A DNA stretch of 13,748 nt from Phoronis ovalis (GCA_028565635.1 JAOXYB010036285.1:1-13748), one strand, 5' to 3'; shown: positions 1 through 9,496, counted from the stretch's first letter. Notes: generated by a model not told the origin, from the sequence alone. Program-made: numbers and translations.

Positions 1-1895
1 TATACATATATAAAAGCTAGCTGACCATATTTGAGAACAAATATTCTAAAAGGCAAGTTGCATTCTAGCCTAAGTTTCTGTCTGAAATAACAAAGCCTTG
101 GGGAATATACATAGCATAGATGTACAGGATACTGCAAGAGAAATTGCAAAACTAATTAACTATTTTTTAACCACAAATTAAATAAACACCCTCATGTCAT
201 AACCACAATATAGCAAAAGAGTTGACCTACATATTTTCATAAAAAAATGTAATATTAAGAGATTTCTGAAGATACTAAATGTTTGTAGGGCAGCGTGAAT
301 GATTAAAAAAAAGAATGCATTGGCTTACTGCCATTAAAGAACATTATAAAAACGTGTCACAAGTCACGTCTGCTGGCAATGCAAATACATTATACTTTTC
401 AGATCAAAGGGCTAGAAATTAATGTTCTAGTTCAAGTAATATAACTAATATTAGGCCATAAGCATTTTTTATCTACCTCCAATTCAATACAAGAGCCTCC
501 TTATACAAAAATAATGTGTATTGGCAAACTTATTGCATTTCTGATAAGGGCAATAGCTATCTATCTAATAAGTTATTCTGCCAGTGGACATATTCATGGA
601 CATTATTCTCCAAATAATAAGCCACACAATAATGACATGTTTGTATATAATATTTTACCTCAGATTCATAACTCTATAGCAAGGCATCATTTATTTCGGC
701 TTATTTAAAAATAAGTAGGAGAAAAATGTTCTAATCTGAACAAAAGTATTGTTACTATCCCTGTCTGGTTTGACTAAGATTTTTGCAAATCAAATTGAGG
801 ACTTAATAAAACACTTAGAAACATAAATCAGTAGAAAAAACAAATTGATAGAGTTTAAGGTTATCTCCAATTGTATCAGGGTTTTTTTCTCCAAAAATTG
901 CAGCAAAACAATTTAAGTGATTGAGTTATAGCAAATTGAAAACAGAGACTAATTTATTTTCTACAAGAAAAAATTTGATTGAATGATCAGACTACAAGTA
1001 CATTAAATTTCTTTAGCAAGTATACAAGCCTGACAAATATTTGAAGGATTTGACTATTTCCAGGGTGCTGGTTGGTTTACAAGATTAGTTTTATCTGAAG
1101 TCCACAATTGGTCTACAGGTACTCTTTCAATCAATCAAAAGAAAAGTAAACTCACATTTCAGTGCTAATGCAATATGCAATTTTAACTCAATACCCATTA
1201 GTGCTATGGAAATTATAGAGGACATTGTGTACCTTGACAATAATGTTAGATGGAACTTGTAGGAAATTGGACTATTGATAACATTTGGGTTTCATTATAA
1301 AATGTATAAAATATCACTTTCAAACAGCACTAGAACGAAATTGAATTTTCGATAAAACACATTTCTTTTCATGCTGTGCAGTGAAGGTACAAAAATATAT
1401 ATACACATATAAATATCGAAAGCCATATAATCCTTTCTGTTTAATTTTTTAATAATTCTTACATGATGCATGCATCAAGGTTAATTATAAATAGTAGTAT
1501 CCTAGATAGGTATTTGCTATATCATTTTTGCGAAGAGCACTGATGCATTGAGTGCAAATAAACTATAAATGCATTGGAAACTTTTGCATTGTAGAGAGAC
1601 AAATCTATAACAAGTCAGATTTTATTCTGCCCAATCGAACAACTGTTGATTCATGATAAGACCTTGAGATTAAATACACAGTATGAATATATCTATAACA
1701 GAAATCTCCACTTTATCTGGAGGTTCTAGTAACATGTCAAAAAAATGAGGTAATTTTGCAGTATACCATCATTACAAATCTATGGCACCATATATGTAAC
1801 ATGTATTAACGTAATTAGGACATGCCTAGGAAACAGAAAGAACATTGTTCTTGATCAAGGATGTGGCAAGGGAGGGGTGGTAGTATTTTATTAAT

Positions 1896-1914
1896 GCAGA
1901 TGCCGGTCATCTGC
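1896..1914. repeat. Short perfect hairpin
   Basis: The arms 1896-1902 (gcagatg) and 1908-1914 (catctgc) are exact complements around a five-base loop, ccggt. The flanks do not extend the stem. No function is apparent. Confidence 0.4.
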
Positions 1915-4595
1915 CTTTATTTGTTTTTTCGTGCAAATCAAACACATGACTTTGATATGTAAGATATGCATAGTTTTCTATTTAACATACTACAATGGTC
2001 AATATATAGTTAATCTCGTGTTACTCTTTTTTGACCAAAAGGTAATGTCAATACTGTTTTAATAAACGTTTCTCACTAAATAGTAAAATATTTAGGACAT
2101 AGTATAATATAATAATCATTCTTACATGGCTGATACCCGTGGATTCAAGTTTGTTCAGGTACCATATTAAAACTGTTGGACTAACACCAACTTTATATAA
2201 CTTATGTCAGGTAACAAGGGCAGAACTAACATGATGAGATCACCAATTTATTCATATATTATATAACTATATTTTTTTCAAGGAAATTTTGATATTAATC
2301 ATTTTAAATGGCACAAAATTTAATATTCATCTCTGAATAGACTAATCTATGGCTTAAAAGTATTACTTGTATCAGTCTTATTATGGCTATCTGAAACATT
2401 CGGAAATGTCCAAGCATTTTACAAAACCATTTGCGATATATTATACTTAAGAGCTAGGATTACACTAGAGTCTAGGGGGCAAGGTCTGTAATGACAAATT
2501 TTAGAAATTACATATGAATGCAAGTTTGTGGACTTGAATGGTCCTGTTGTGTTTGATAACAAATGCACATCACAACATTAACACACCTAGGAAGTTGTTG
2601 ATAAATTAAGAAAGGAATAAATTCCCTAATGCATGAAGAAGACAAAAATGACATAATCTGGATTACACTACAAACTGTAGCATCTGCTACATGGTGTTTT
2701 AAGCTTAATTACAACAAACATCATGTTTGAAAACACTTTAAAACTTTTCTCTAAACCTCATTTTGAAGCACTTTACCAGAAAACTAAGGCAATGTACAGA
2801 TTTTAATGAGACTTTGCAAGGCATTTGCATCTTTACAACTTTATTTTTACCTTGACAACATAACTGTTTTTTAACCAACATGTGTGGTGTGTAAGGAATG
2901 TCTGATGCTGTTTACTAATGGACACATGTTTCAAGAAATCTTTAATCCTATTATGCATTGTTTAAATGCGCTCAACATAAAAGTAGTCCATTAATATTTA
3001 AAATAATCACCATTTATATCTGAAAATTAATTATTAAGGCTAAGACTTTTTTCTAAATTTATATAAAAAATCAATATTAATATTACAATACCAATAAGAG
3101 AAGAATGCAACTATGAATTGTCTGAAAACTAGAAAACAGTGACATAGATTTCAGAACATGCATAGTATTGGGAAACATTGCTGTGGTGGTACATATGTTG
3201 TTATGAAGCCATCATTTCAGATTACAATGAAAAATTAGATTACTGGCTGATTGAGGGCGTAGATATATTGAGTTAACTGCGGTTTTCAGTTCAAAACATG
3301 ATTTTGATGAGTAGCCAATAATAAGTTCTTTTCGTAAGTTCAATTACAATGGTCATATGGTCTAATTAACTTATAAGCTCACTTCAAATGTACATATTAA
3401 TATATTCAATTTTTTTTTAATTATGAATACTTTATGATAATAAGTCACGGTACAATTCCAAAATAAAATCCCTTTGTTGATTTGCAAGATCGTTTTAAAT
3501 TATAAATTTCTGATCTGCAACATTAGTTCTAGTTTTTATCATGTGATGTCAACTTTAATACTGGTACACCAATTATCTACAATACAGGGCTTTTAGAGAA
3601 GTGAAAAATTTTCATTATATGTAAAAACAGGCTGAAAACAGATAAAAGAAAATTAAAATACCTATATGGCCCTTAACAATGACCAGGTCTGAATAATAGT
3701 AGAGAATTTACAATGTGATGTGAATAAATGTTTCAAACAATGCAAAATTCTAGAAAGATAATTTTTCAAGGGCCACAGCTGTTTTTTAATTACTTTTTAT
3801 ATACATTAATATGAGAAATAACTTCAAACAAAATAATCGGAAATTCATAACTTTGTTTTGGCACAGAAGTCATCTGAGGCCTTGGAGAGATGATAGGTTG
3901 TCTTATGCATTTTTTTCTCATTTCAATAAATCATGTAACCTGGCAAATCCTCAAAAATTGCATCATTACAAGCCAGAACTTATGTTAATACCAGTTTCAC
4001 TGCACTGTCTGGTTTCTGCATGAAACATTGCGAGGACTGGCATAATGTATATTAAACAATAGCGATAATCATAAAACTATGCTCAGTGAAAAAGTAATAT
4101 ATCACATTAAAAACTGGGATGATGAATTCTGTTTTAATTTCTATCATGATATCCATATTCCTTCTTGATACGTGTAACAAATGAATTGAGAAACATGGAT
4201 TTGGTCTAGAAAATTTAATTGAGAATTCAATTTCTAATGCGTTATCCTTGTTCCATCATCATATTTGTAAGACTTGGTATGGTGGATATGGCTTAGAAAT
4301 TAACTTGGTCATTTTATTGATTATTTTGGGCCATTATAGGTGGGCTGACAAGATATAAAGCAGAATAATAATGCATGGGGTGATAAAATATCTTGATAAA
4401 TTTCCTGCCAAGGAATGTTTAATAAATACTGAGTAATATGTTAGACTACACTATATCATAATGGCATTCACTCTTTTTTCCTGAATCTATTTTGAATAAG
4501 ATAGACTTTAAGAACAGAGAGATGTAACCACTAAACCAGAAATCTTGCCAGGTAATAGCAAACTGTGCACTTTCATTATTGTTTTGGAGAAATGG

Positions 4596-4636
4596 TGTCC
4601 TCTGCATGACCATGTCAAACAGTTATGCAGGGGACA
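4596..4636. repeat. 12-bp inverted repeat with 17-base loop
   Basis: The arms 4596-4607 (tgtcctctgcat) and 4625-4636 (atgcaggggaca) pair over 12 positions with a single G-T wobble and no bulge. Two further G-T pairs may lengthen the stem outward. This is longer than typical chance hairpins in the region. The total size of about 41-45 nt is too short for a standard miRNA precursor, so it may instead be a remnant of a small inverted-repeat element. Confidence 0.45.
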
Positions 4637-6773
4637 TTTCTATTAGTTCAAAGGGAAGATGGCTCTCTTATTTTTACAAGGTGCACAAACTGCCTATTCC
4701 TCTACTATACTCCAATTTATTTTCAGAATGTGCAATGGGAGAGTTCACATTCTATATGCAATAATTATCAGAAATAGCCAGTACAGGTGAGACACCTGAT
4801 ATTCCCAGGTATTTGTTACATGTCTGACCTGGAACAATTACACCAAAGTAAGAAGATCTTACACAACCCTTCTTGTGTGATATGGTTGGTTGGTTTCCTA
4901 GCTGGTGATTCGTCAACTTGTCCTTGTATTTGTTCATTTAAATTTTAGTGTCTGTTTGTTAACTGGTGCCTGTATTGCATTAGTTGTCCTAGTATTGTTC
5001 CGCTTTAAAAATTTGTACTTTTTTGTTAAGTAGCGTAATAAACATGAATCATATAGTGTGACACAGAATGCATTTTTTATTACGGTTACTAAAATTTATG
5101 TTGCTAAAAATGGACAAAAAGGTACATAAAAAATTACTTTGCTAATCACATAGGTAATACTTCAAGCTTAGATTCCTTGAAACGCATAAGACTTGTGGAA
5201 AACAAGTTTAAAATATATTCCCAAGAGGTTCGTACTTGTACTTGCATGTTAAAGCACAAAAGCGACATATTTTTTTTTGACATACTCTAATATAACTGAA
5301 AATATAAAAAATGTATGAATCCTTTCTCTGTGTGTAGCAAACCCAGAAAAACATGCATTATAAATATTTTTTTATTCATTTGTGATAAAAGATCTATACA
5401 CTATTCCTAGAACTTATATATTTTTCAGTTTACTGTTTCCAGTCTTGTTTTTTTGTTTAGATCACAAACTACACTTAAAACTGTAAATATGCACCAAAGT
5501 TACATTGAGGACATTCAGATACTAACTTTTGGAACACTTTTTAACCTAGAAATCGGACTGGCTAGTGGTTTAATACTGCAAATGGAAATACAAATGTATA
5601 TTATTAGCCACATGAAAGCTTTTCAAATATCAATCATAATCTATTAATTTTTCAAGTATAATCCGTATTGTACTGTATAAATACATTTTAACACGTATTA
5701 CGGCTGAGCTAGCACAGTGAATATTCATTAGGTGACGATATATGTGCTGCACCCCACTCTAAGTATTTGGATTCACTAGGGTTATTGGCCCGAAATCAAA
5801 TACAGTGTATGCATAACAAAAATATGTTTTTCTTTACCTTTCGTAAATTTTGCCAAGCCAAAGCTTATTAAGTAAACAAAGGGATTATTTATATACCATT
5901 GAGTAAATCTACCAATTATTTTTGATCATGATTTATCGCTTTATTGGCTATAAACACATGTACAAGAAATGAAAGTATTCATTCCATTTAAATATGTCTA
6001 AATTCAAAAGTAATTTTGCTCTTAACCTATGCAAATTTTATGTTAAAAAATAAACTTCCACTAAATAATTACAAACTGCATAGTACCCTGCAGTACATAA
6101 TTTCTAAGTCGGGCAAAAAGTATTGATACAACCATTAATGCCTCTCTTCTAAAACATGGTACACCTACACAGCAACATAGTATTGTCACGCAACAATTGT
6201 TATACCTTTTTACAGTACAAGATCACTTATTTACAACCCTCTTTTTTAAGACTCTCTTATCAAGACATAAGATAATACCACTTAAAGTTGCTCTTGATCA
6301 AACCCTAGCTCCCATTGGTAGCCCCAATTAAAATGTCACTGAAACAGAGCCCCAAGTAAGCCTTCCAAAAAAATTCCTACTATTAAACATTTTATGCCCA
6401 TAATAACTACTTAACTTAAATCATACCTGCACACTGTTTTCTGAGAAATTAAATTTTAAAAAGTAAGTTTTAGCAAAATGATGTTTTCCTCAATTAGCCC
6501 CAATAACTACTACACAACTTATCAAGGAATTGGTACAGAGCCAAGGTTTTTTATGCTGCAATGACATACATTATCTGTAATGGAGACTATTGGGAGGGTA
6601 TGTGGGTATTACCCAGTATCATAATCCGCAAAAATGACACAAAATATCTGTATCTAGGTGGCAGAGATATACATAAAAGTTTCATAATATACTGATTTTT
6701 GTATACTTATATCCTAATTACGAGGCCCATTCTGAAGAAATATCCACACAGGTAGTATTCAGCAAATAAAAGG

Positions 6774-6779
6774 TTTATT
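6774..6779 (-). terminator. Possible poly(A) signal (AATAAA) on the minus strand
   Basis: The plus strand reads tttatt, giving AATAAA in the direction of the FAM53 gene. About 20-25 bases further downstream in that direction is a GT-rich stretch (cctgtgtgg), the usual arrangement of signal, cleavage site and downstream element. It is the first AATAAA after the stop at 7068 of the frame that reads through the exon 4 donor. It could therefore end a shorter transcript using intronic polyadenylation. The hexamer alone is common in AT-rich DNA, so this is tentative. Confidence 0.3.
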
Positions 6780-7271
6780 GAGCAAAGAAACATGCCAATA
6801 ACCACGTATAAATATAAAATTGTAAAGGTGGAGTGCTCACTTTTCAATTTACACTAGTCCATAATGTAATAACTGTTTTGGTAACACACTTAAATAAACA
6901 ACACAGTTTGTACATATATCATAAATTAATTGTAAGGCATTATATCATACTCTGAATATTTGGTGCCCTTCTAATGTTCTACAAAATATCACTGCTAAAG
7001 ATTTTTGTACAATTTAAAAATGAAATGATACTTAATTATAGACTAACAATAAATCTATCATAATGCTCTACACTTTTGAAATCATACAGGTAATACTCGG
7101 ATATAAGATCAGGATTTCATGCACAGTATCTCTATTTGAAAACGTGGAATTGAAAGAAAACTGGGAATCAGATGTTTTAGTATGGGTTAACAGTACTTGA
7201 GTGAAACAAATACACAGGAACACAACTTCACTAGTCATCAGCCAATTATTATACACATAAATAGCCCCTAC

Positions 7272-7825
7272 CTGCTGCATCTTCTCGAAGTCTAAATACG
7301 GTCTTGACATCACAGATTTTGCTTCCTGAGAACTGAAGGGTGACGTACGGCAATGACGTTTTCGAGACGTCACAACTTGTGCCGGAGCAACATTCGCTAA
7401 GAACAACTTCGCAGGTGGAGATCTTGAAAACTTTTGAATACTACGTGGAGGGGAAGAGCTAAATGATACGGGCTGTGGTTGTGTTAAAAGGTCGCGTACT
7501 TCATCATCTGATGAACCAGAATTGTCGCTATAACCTCGACGACTTATCTGTGACCACTTTCTCTTGTGCAACTCTCGCTCGTTAATGACAGCTAGTTCTT
7601 CTTCAGAGCTGGCCTGTTCAAAATCTGATGAGCCCGATAAACTACTAGGAGGTTTTTGTCCTTTTAATTTAGTAAAATTGTCAAAGTTATTATAAGTCTG
7701 GGTTACAATATCTGTGAGACTTGGTTGTTGAAATACTGGCTCAAAAAAAGCTGAATGGAATAGCGAATCATCGCTTGTACTAGATGAAGTACTAGGTGGA
7801 CTGTCATCCATGTCAACTCCGTTTA
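7272..7825 (-). CDS. FAM53: FAM53 third coding exon (main conserved body, residues 51-235)
   Basis: The acceptor ttctttatag precedes the exon. It ends at 7272 after KMQQ with the donor gtaggg, in phase 0. The 554 bases carry the Ser/Pro/Asp-rich segment, the KRKW element, the SRSPP motif, the basic cluster and the RPYLDFEKM signature. The donor falls just after the signature, the point where homology to the family stops in the unspliced reading. If the donor is skipped, the frame continues for 67 codons to a stop at 7068 with unrelated hydrophobic sequence. Confidence 0.82.
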
Positions 7826-8542
7826 CTATAAAGAAAATTATACAGATCATAAATATAACTGGTTCAGTATTTCCTGATGAAATCTGTTGTTATATGATAT
7901 GATCCTAGCTTAAATATATAAACTGTTAAAAATAACCATATATACATGACAATAGCAATAAATAGACAGATTGTCAAACTAAACAGGTGGTTCTCTTGGT
8001 AGGTCACCTGTCACACCTTAGTAACTATATCTCAATGAAGTTTTTAAAAACATTTATGTTTATAAAATATGTTTTAGACCTACATGCTTCAATCTCCTCA
8101 AGTTCAGCATTTTCATCGTCCGACTCTGTGCCCGAATCTCGGTCATCATCGAACTAAAATGAATGCAAGTAAATGTTCGGCCATTTTTTTCATTTGAGCA
8201 ACGGCGCAATCGGGAGCCCTCCCAATAAAACGGTTATTGCTTTTAATACAAGGTGTAACAGTCAGAAAAATTAACAATACTATTGTAAAATATAAGAATG
8301 TATAAGCCAGATTTTAACACTGAATCTAGTTATCTTAATTTTGAAATACAATGGTTAAAACGGTTGTCATAACCCGGCAGTCCGAAAACAGCACAATTTT
8401 TTCTTTAACCGTAAATCCTGGTTAAATTTTGGAATAAAAAGAAAGAAAGAAATTTAATTACCTTAGAGGTAGGCTGGAATGGCTGAACCTCGTTGAGGGA
8501 TTGCGATCGCAGCTTCTGTGTCAAAAATTTTAGCATTTTCAT
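7272..8542 (-). CDS. FAM53: FAM53-family nuclear protein, partial (three coding exons, C-terminus missing)
   Basis: Joining 8542-8462, 8153-8084 and 7825-7272 gives 235 residues with no stop. The family assignment rests on four motifs in the order recalled for vertebrate FAM53A/B/C: an N-terminal LTQKLRSQSLNEV (residues 7-19; vertebrates have a T-KL-SQSLD-type start); KRKWSQISRRGYS (138-150), like the VWTP-SKRR element; FSRSPPAKL (183-191), like SRSQPCVL; and a basic SRKRHCR followed by RPYLDFEKM (204-210 and 225-233), like the RPSLDF-KM signature. Residues 28-80 are acidic and serine-rich; KRKW and SRKRHCR are likely nuclear localisation signals, and several SP/SPP sites could be phosphorylated. 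Vertebrate FAM53B (Simplet) is reported to promote nuclear beta-catenin and Wnt signalling; the others are poorly understood nuclear or adaptor proteins. Vertebrate members are about 300-420 residues, so a C-terminal part should follow. Which paralogue it corresponds to cannot be told; an invertebrate probably has one. Confidence 0.85.
7984..8010. repeat. Paired CAGGTG/CACCTG sites in FAM53 intron
   Basis: CAGGTG at 7984-7989 and CACCTG at 8005-8010 form a 6-bp inverted repeat. Each is also an E-box of the CANNTG type (a site class for bHLH and Snail-type factors). Two sites 21 bases apart could be an intronic regulatory pair or chance. Confidence 0.25.
8084..8153 (-). CDS. FAM53: FAM53 second coding exon (acidic segment, residues 28-51)
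   Basis: The acceptor cattttag is preceded by a T-rich tract, and the exon ends before the donor gtaggt in phase 1. Its 70 bases encode 23 codons plus one base. The product is strongly acidic (about half Asp or Glu, including FDDDRDSGTESDDENAELEE). The spare T joins with TA of the next exon to give Leu51. This split codon, with both sites matching consensus, supports the model. Confidence 0.8.
8404..8426. repeat. 7-bp hairpin in FAM53 intron
   Basis: The arms tttaacc (8404-8410) and ggttaaa (8420-8426) are exact complements around a nine-base loop. It lies in the intron between the first two coding exons. No role is evident. Confidence 0.35.
8462..8542 (-). CDS. FAM53: FAM53 first coding exon (residues 1-27)
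   Basis: Reading starts at ATG 8542-8540, preceded in frame by a TAG at 8557-8555, so translation cannot begin further upstream in this exon. A second in-frame ATG at 8536-8534 (Met3) has A at -3, and it aligns with the start methionine of vertebrate FAM53 proteins (MLKFLTQKL against M-TLITEKL), so Met3 may be the true start. The exon ends AAG at 8462, followed by the donor gtaatt, in phase 0. The whole exon probably runs from 8629, where a good acceptor (tgtttttag) gives about 87 bases of leader before the start. Confidence 0.8.
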
Positions 8543-8579
8543 GAGTGCTATAGCCTAAACCCAGGACACCATGGAACAT
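8463..8579 (-). other. 38-codon upstream ORF overlapping the FAM53 start
   Basis: An ATG at 8579-8577 opens a frame different from FAM53. It runs through the FAM53 start and ends at TAA 8465-8463, one base before the exon boundary. It encodes 38 residues (beginning MFHGVLGLGY) with no recognised motif. If the leader begins upstream, as the splice sites suggest, this would be an overlapping uORF expected to lower FAM53 translation. Confidence 0.4.
8555..8572 (-). other. Five-codon upstream ORF in the FAM53 leader
   Basis: ATG GTG TCC TGG GTT TAG lies in the same frame as the main start and ends 12 bases before it. It has a G at +4. If the leader is as proposed, ribosomes would meet this before the main ATG. 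Confidence 0.5.
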
Positions 8580-8629
8580 CGGCAAATTGCCAACCGGCTA
8601 GATACGATAGGTTTCAGACGCTATCAAAC

Positions 8630-8746
8630 CTAAAAACAATCAAATTTCTTCAATTTTCCTGGTTAATCATAAACAATAATCATCCTTCTTCGCATATGGT
8701 TAAAATTCAAAAAAATATATCGGTAATTAAACTCGCAAAAACTTAC
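8630..8746 (-). other. Probable 117-bp intron in the FAM53 5'UTR
   Basis: In the minus direction a consensus donor gtaagt sits at 8746-8741, and a good acceptor with a T-rich tract (gattgtttttag) ends at 8630. The size fits the neighbouring short introns (308 and 258 bases). No transcript evidence is available from sequence alone. Confidence 0.45.
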
Positions 8747-8950
8747 TAATTTCACAACATATCTACAACGACTTCTCTGTACGGTTCAAATAAGTGAAGT
8801 GAATACAGGAAAATATGACCTAGATAACATCGCGCAAAGTAAACTCGACCAAAATATGGGGGTGACCAATTTAATTTCGAGAAATTCCTTTCAGTAATAC
8901 CTTGCTTAGTAGTTTCGAATGCCGTATAAAATAGAAACATATCAGTTTAT
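8747..8950 (-). other. Possible FAM53 5'UTR exon and promoter-proximal region
   Basis: This is the stretch upstream of the gtaagt donor. The 5' limit given is approximate, since no clear TATA box or initiator was seen; invertebrate promoters often lack one. A 62-codon minus-strand frame (8940-8752) ends just before the donor. Its predicted product shows no motif, so it is taken as chance or as another upstream ORF. Confidence 0.3.
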
Positions 8951-9089
8951 TATTATTAATGTTCCAATATTTTATTTACTTGCTTTAGAACATTTGTTGG
9001 CATATAAGTATTCAAAGATCTCTACCTTTGATAATTAGCCTTTCCTAAGTAAACCAAGACCATTTCTGCTATGTATTTCATTGGCTTTG

Positions 9090-9199
9090 GCCCACTCTTG
9101 AGTAAACCGACCTTCACTGTTAGCACCCGTTTGTGATAGGAGCAATATATATATTAGAAACGGGATCGGATACTAAAGGTCGGTTTACTCAGAGCGGCT
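9090..9199. repeat. Nested palindromic element (MITE-like)
   Basis: The arms 9100-9114 (gagtaaaccgacctt) and 9176-9190 are perfect 15-base complements. A second pair, 9126-9132 (cccgttt) and 9158-9164 (aaacggg), is also perfect and has the same centre (9145), so both belong to one folded or inverted structure. Outside the 15-bp arms the similarity continues imperfectly (gcccactctt against gccgctct). The centre is AT-rich (atatatata). A related direct copy of one arm (aagtaaacc) lies at 9047-9055. The size and symmetry suggest a non-autonomous DNA element or foldback remnant; no clear target-site duplication was identified. Confidence 0.65.
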
Positions 9200-9210
9200 T
9201 TGACCCCGCT
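9193..9210. repeat. Small GC-rich hairpin beside the palindrome
   Basis: agcgg (9193-9197) pairs with ccgct (9206-9210) around an eight-base loop. It lies between the nested palindrome and the next hairpin, making three consecutive foldback structures in about 160 bases. Confidence 0.35.
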
Positions 9211-9222
9211 GAGGCTTCTACC

Positions 9223-9248
9223 GGGCATTATACATGAGTATAATGTCC
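9223..9248. repeat. 11-bp hairpin with 4-base loop
   Basis: gggcattatac (9223-9233) pairs with gtataatgtcc (9238-9248) around atga, with one G-T wobble. It is compact and strong, and lies immediately after the palindromic element, so it may be part of the same mobile-element remnant. Confidence 0.55.
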
Positions 9249-9411
9249 CTGAGCATATAGTAAGGGGTTCTTGCAAACAAACCGATATTCAAATGGGACA
9301 TGACATTCAATAAAGATACGATACAATACCATCTTTGCGCGAGAGATATTTTTCTTAACAGACTTTTTTTTATTTAAATCAAACGTGATTGAGCTTGTCG
9401 ACCTGCTTGCC

Positions 9412-9480
9412 CGATCCCGCCCCCGCGTCCCGCGTAACTGCAGTATAAATGGAGTTTGCCAAAAAAAACACTAGAAACTC
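9412..9480 (+). promoter_or_regulatory. Candidate TATA-containing core promoter
   Basis: A GC-rich patch at 9414-9435 (including cccgcccccgcg, a GC-box-like match) is followed by TATAAAT at 9444-9450. Transcription would be expected to start about 30 bases on, near 9472-9480. The surrounding DNA is AT-rich, so the local GC block stands out, although a TATAAAT by itself would not. The direction is plus, away from the FAM53 gene. Confidence 0.4.
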
Positions 9481-9496
9481 GAGCTTTCAATTTTAG
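9449..9496 (+). other. 15-codon mini-ORF overlapping the TATA box
   Basis: ATG at 9449-9451 overlaps the TATAAAT and the frame stops with TAG at 9494-9496. If the TATA box is real, this ATG lies upstream of the transcript start and would not be translated. It is listed because it is the only ATG between the GC block and the ORF that could compete. Confidence 0.2.

Larger units (their letters stand above)
1..6740. other. Long AT-rich non-coding stretch (probable FAM53 intron 4 or intergenic DNA)
   Basis: No exon, RNA gene or mobile-element protein could be supported here on either strand. The open frames present are short (about 60-70 codons), low in complexity and without recognisable motifs, as expected by chance in DNA this rich in A and T. 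Because the minus-strand FAM53 gene has a donor site at 7271-7270 and still lacks its C-terminal region, much or all of this stretch may be its fourth intron. I scanned the minus strand for a short C-terminal exon ending in the acidic LDL..IE-type tail that I recall for vertebrate FAM53 proteins, and found none. Two modest hairpins, at 1896-1914 and 4596-4636, are listed separately. Confidence 0.6.

Noticed and set aside
514-708. 64-codon plus-strand frame with a hydrophobic start
   Set aside because: The hydrophobicity comes from ATA/ATT/TTA codons in AT-rich DNA. The start context is poor and the remainder shows no motif.
1464-1477. Perfect 14-bp palindrome tgatgcatgcatca
   Set aside because: About one perfect 14-bp palindrome is expected by chance in a window of this length.
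3811-4023. 70-codon plus-strand frame
   Set aside because: No motif, no promoter or splice sites, and a length expected by chance in this amount of DNA.
4752-4937. Minus-strand frames around 4750-4940, including one reading LNEQIQGQVDESPARKP that looked like a possible missing FAM53 exon
   Set aside because: The acceptor candidates upstream give a stop in every phase, and the sequence lacks the expected acidic tail motif.
6484-6510. Minus-strand LIEEN codons resembling the tail of vertebrate FAM53C
   Set aside because: The preceding codons are interrupted by stops in that frame, the LDL part is absent, and no acceptor leads into the frame. Taken as coincidence.
8900-8925. ttcgaa-containing segment considered as a tRNA T-arm
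   Set aside because: No matching acceptor, D or anticodon arms flank it on either strand.
8752-8940. 62-codon minus-strand frame upstream of FAM53
   Set aside because: It ends before the proposed donor with its own stop and cannot be joined in frame to FAM53, it has no motif, and it overlaps the likely promoter or 5'UTR.
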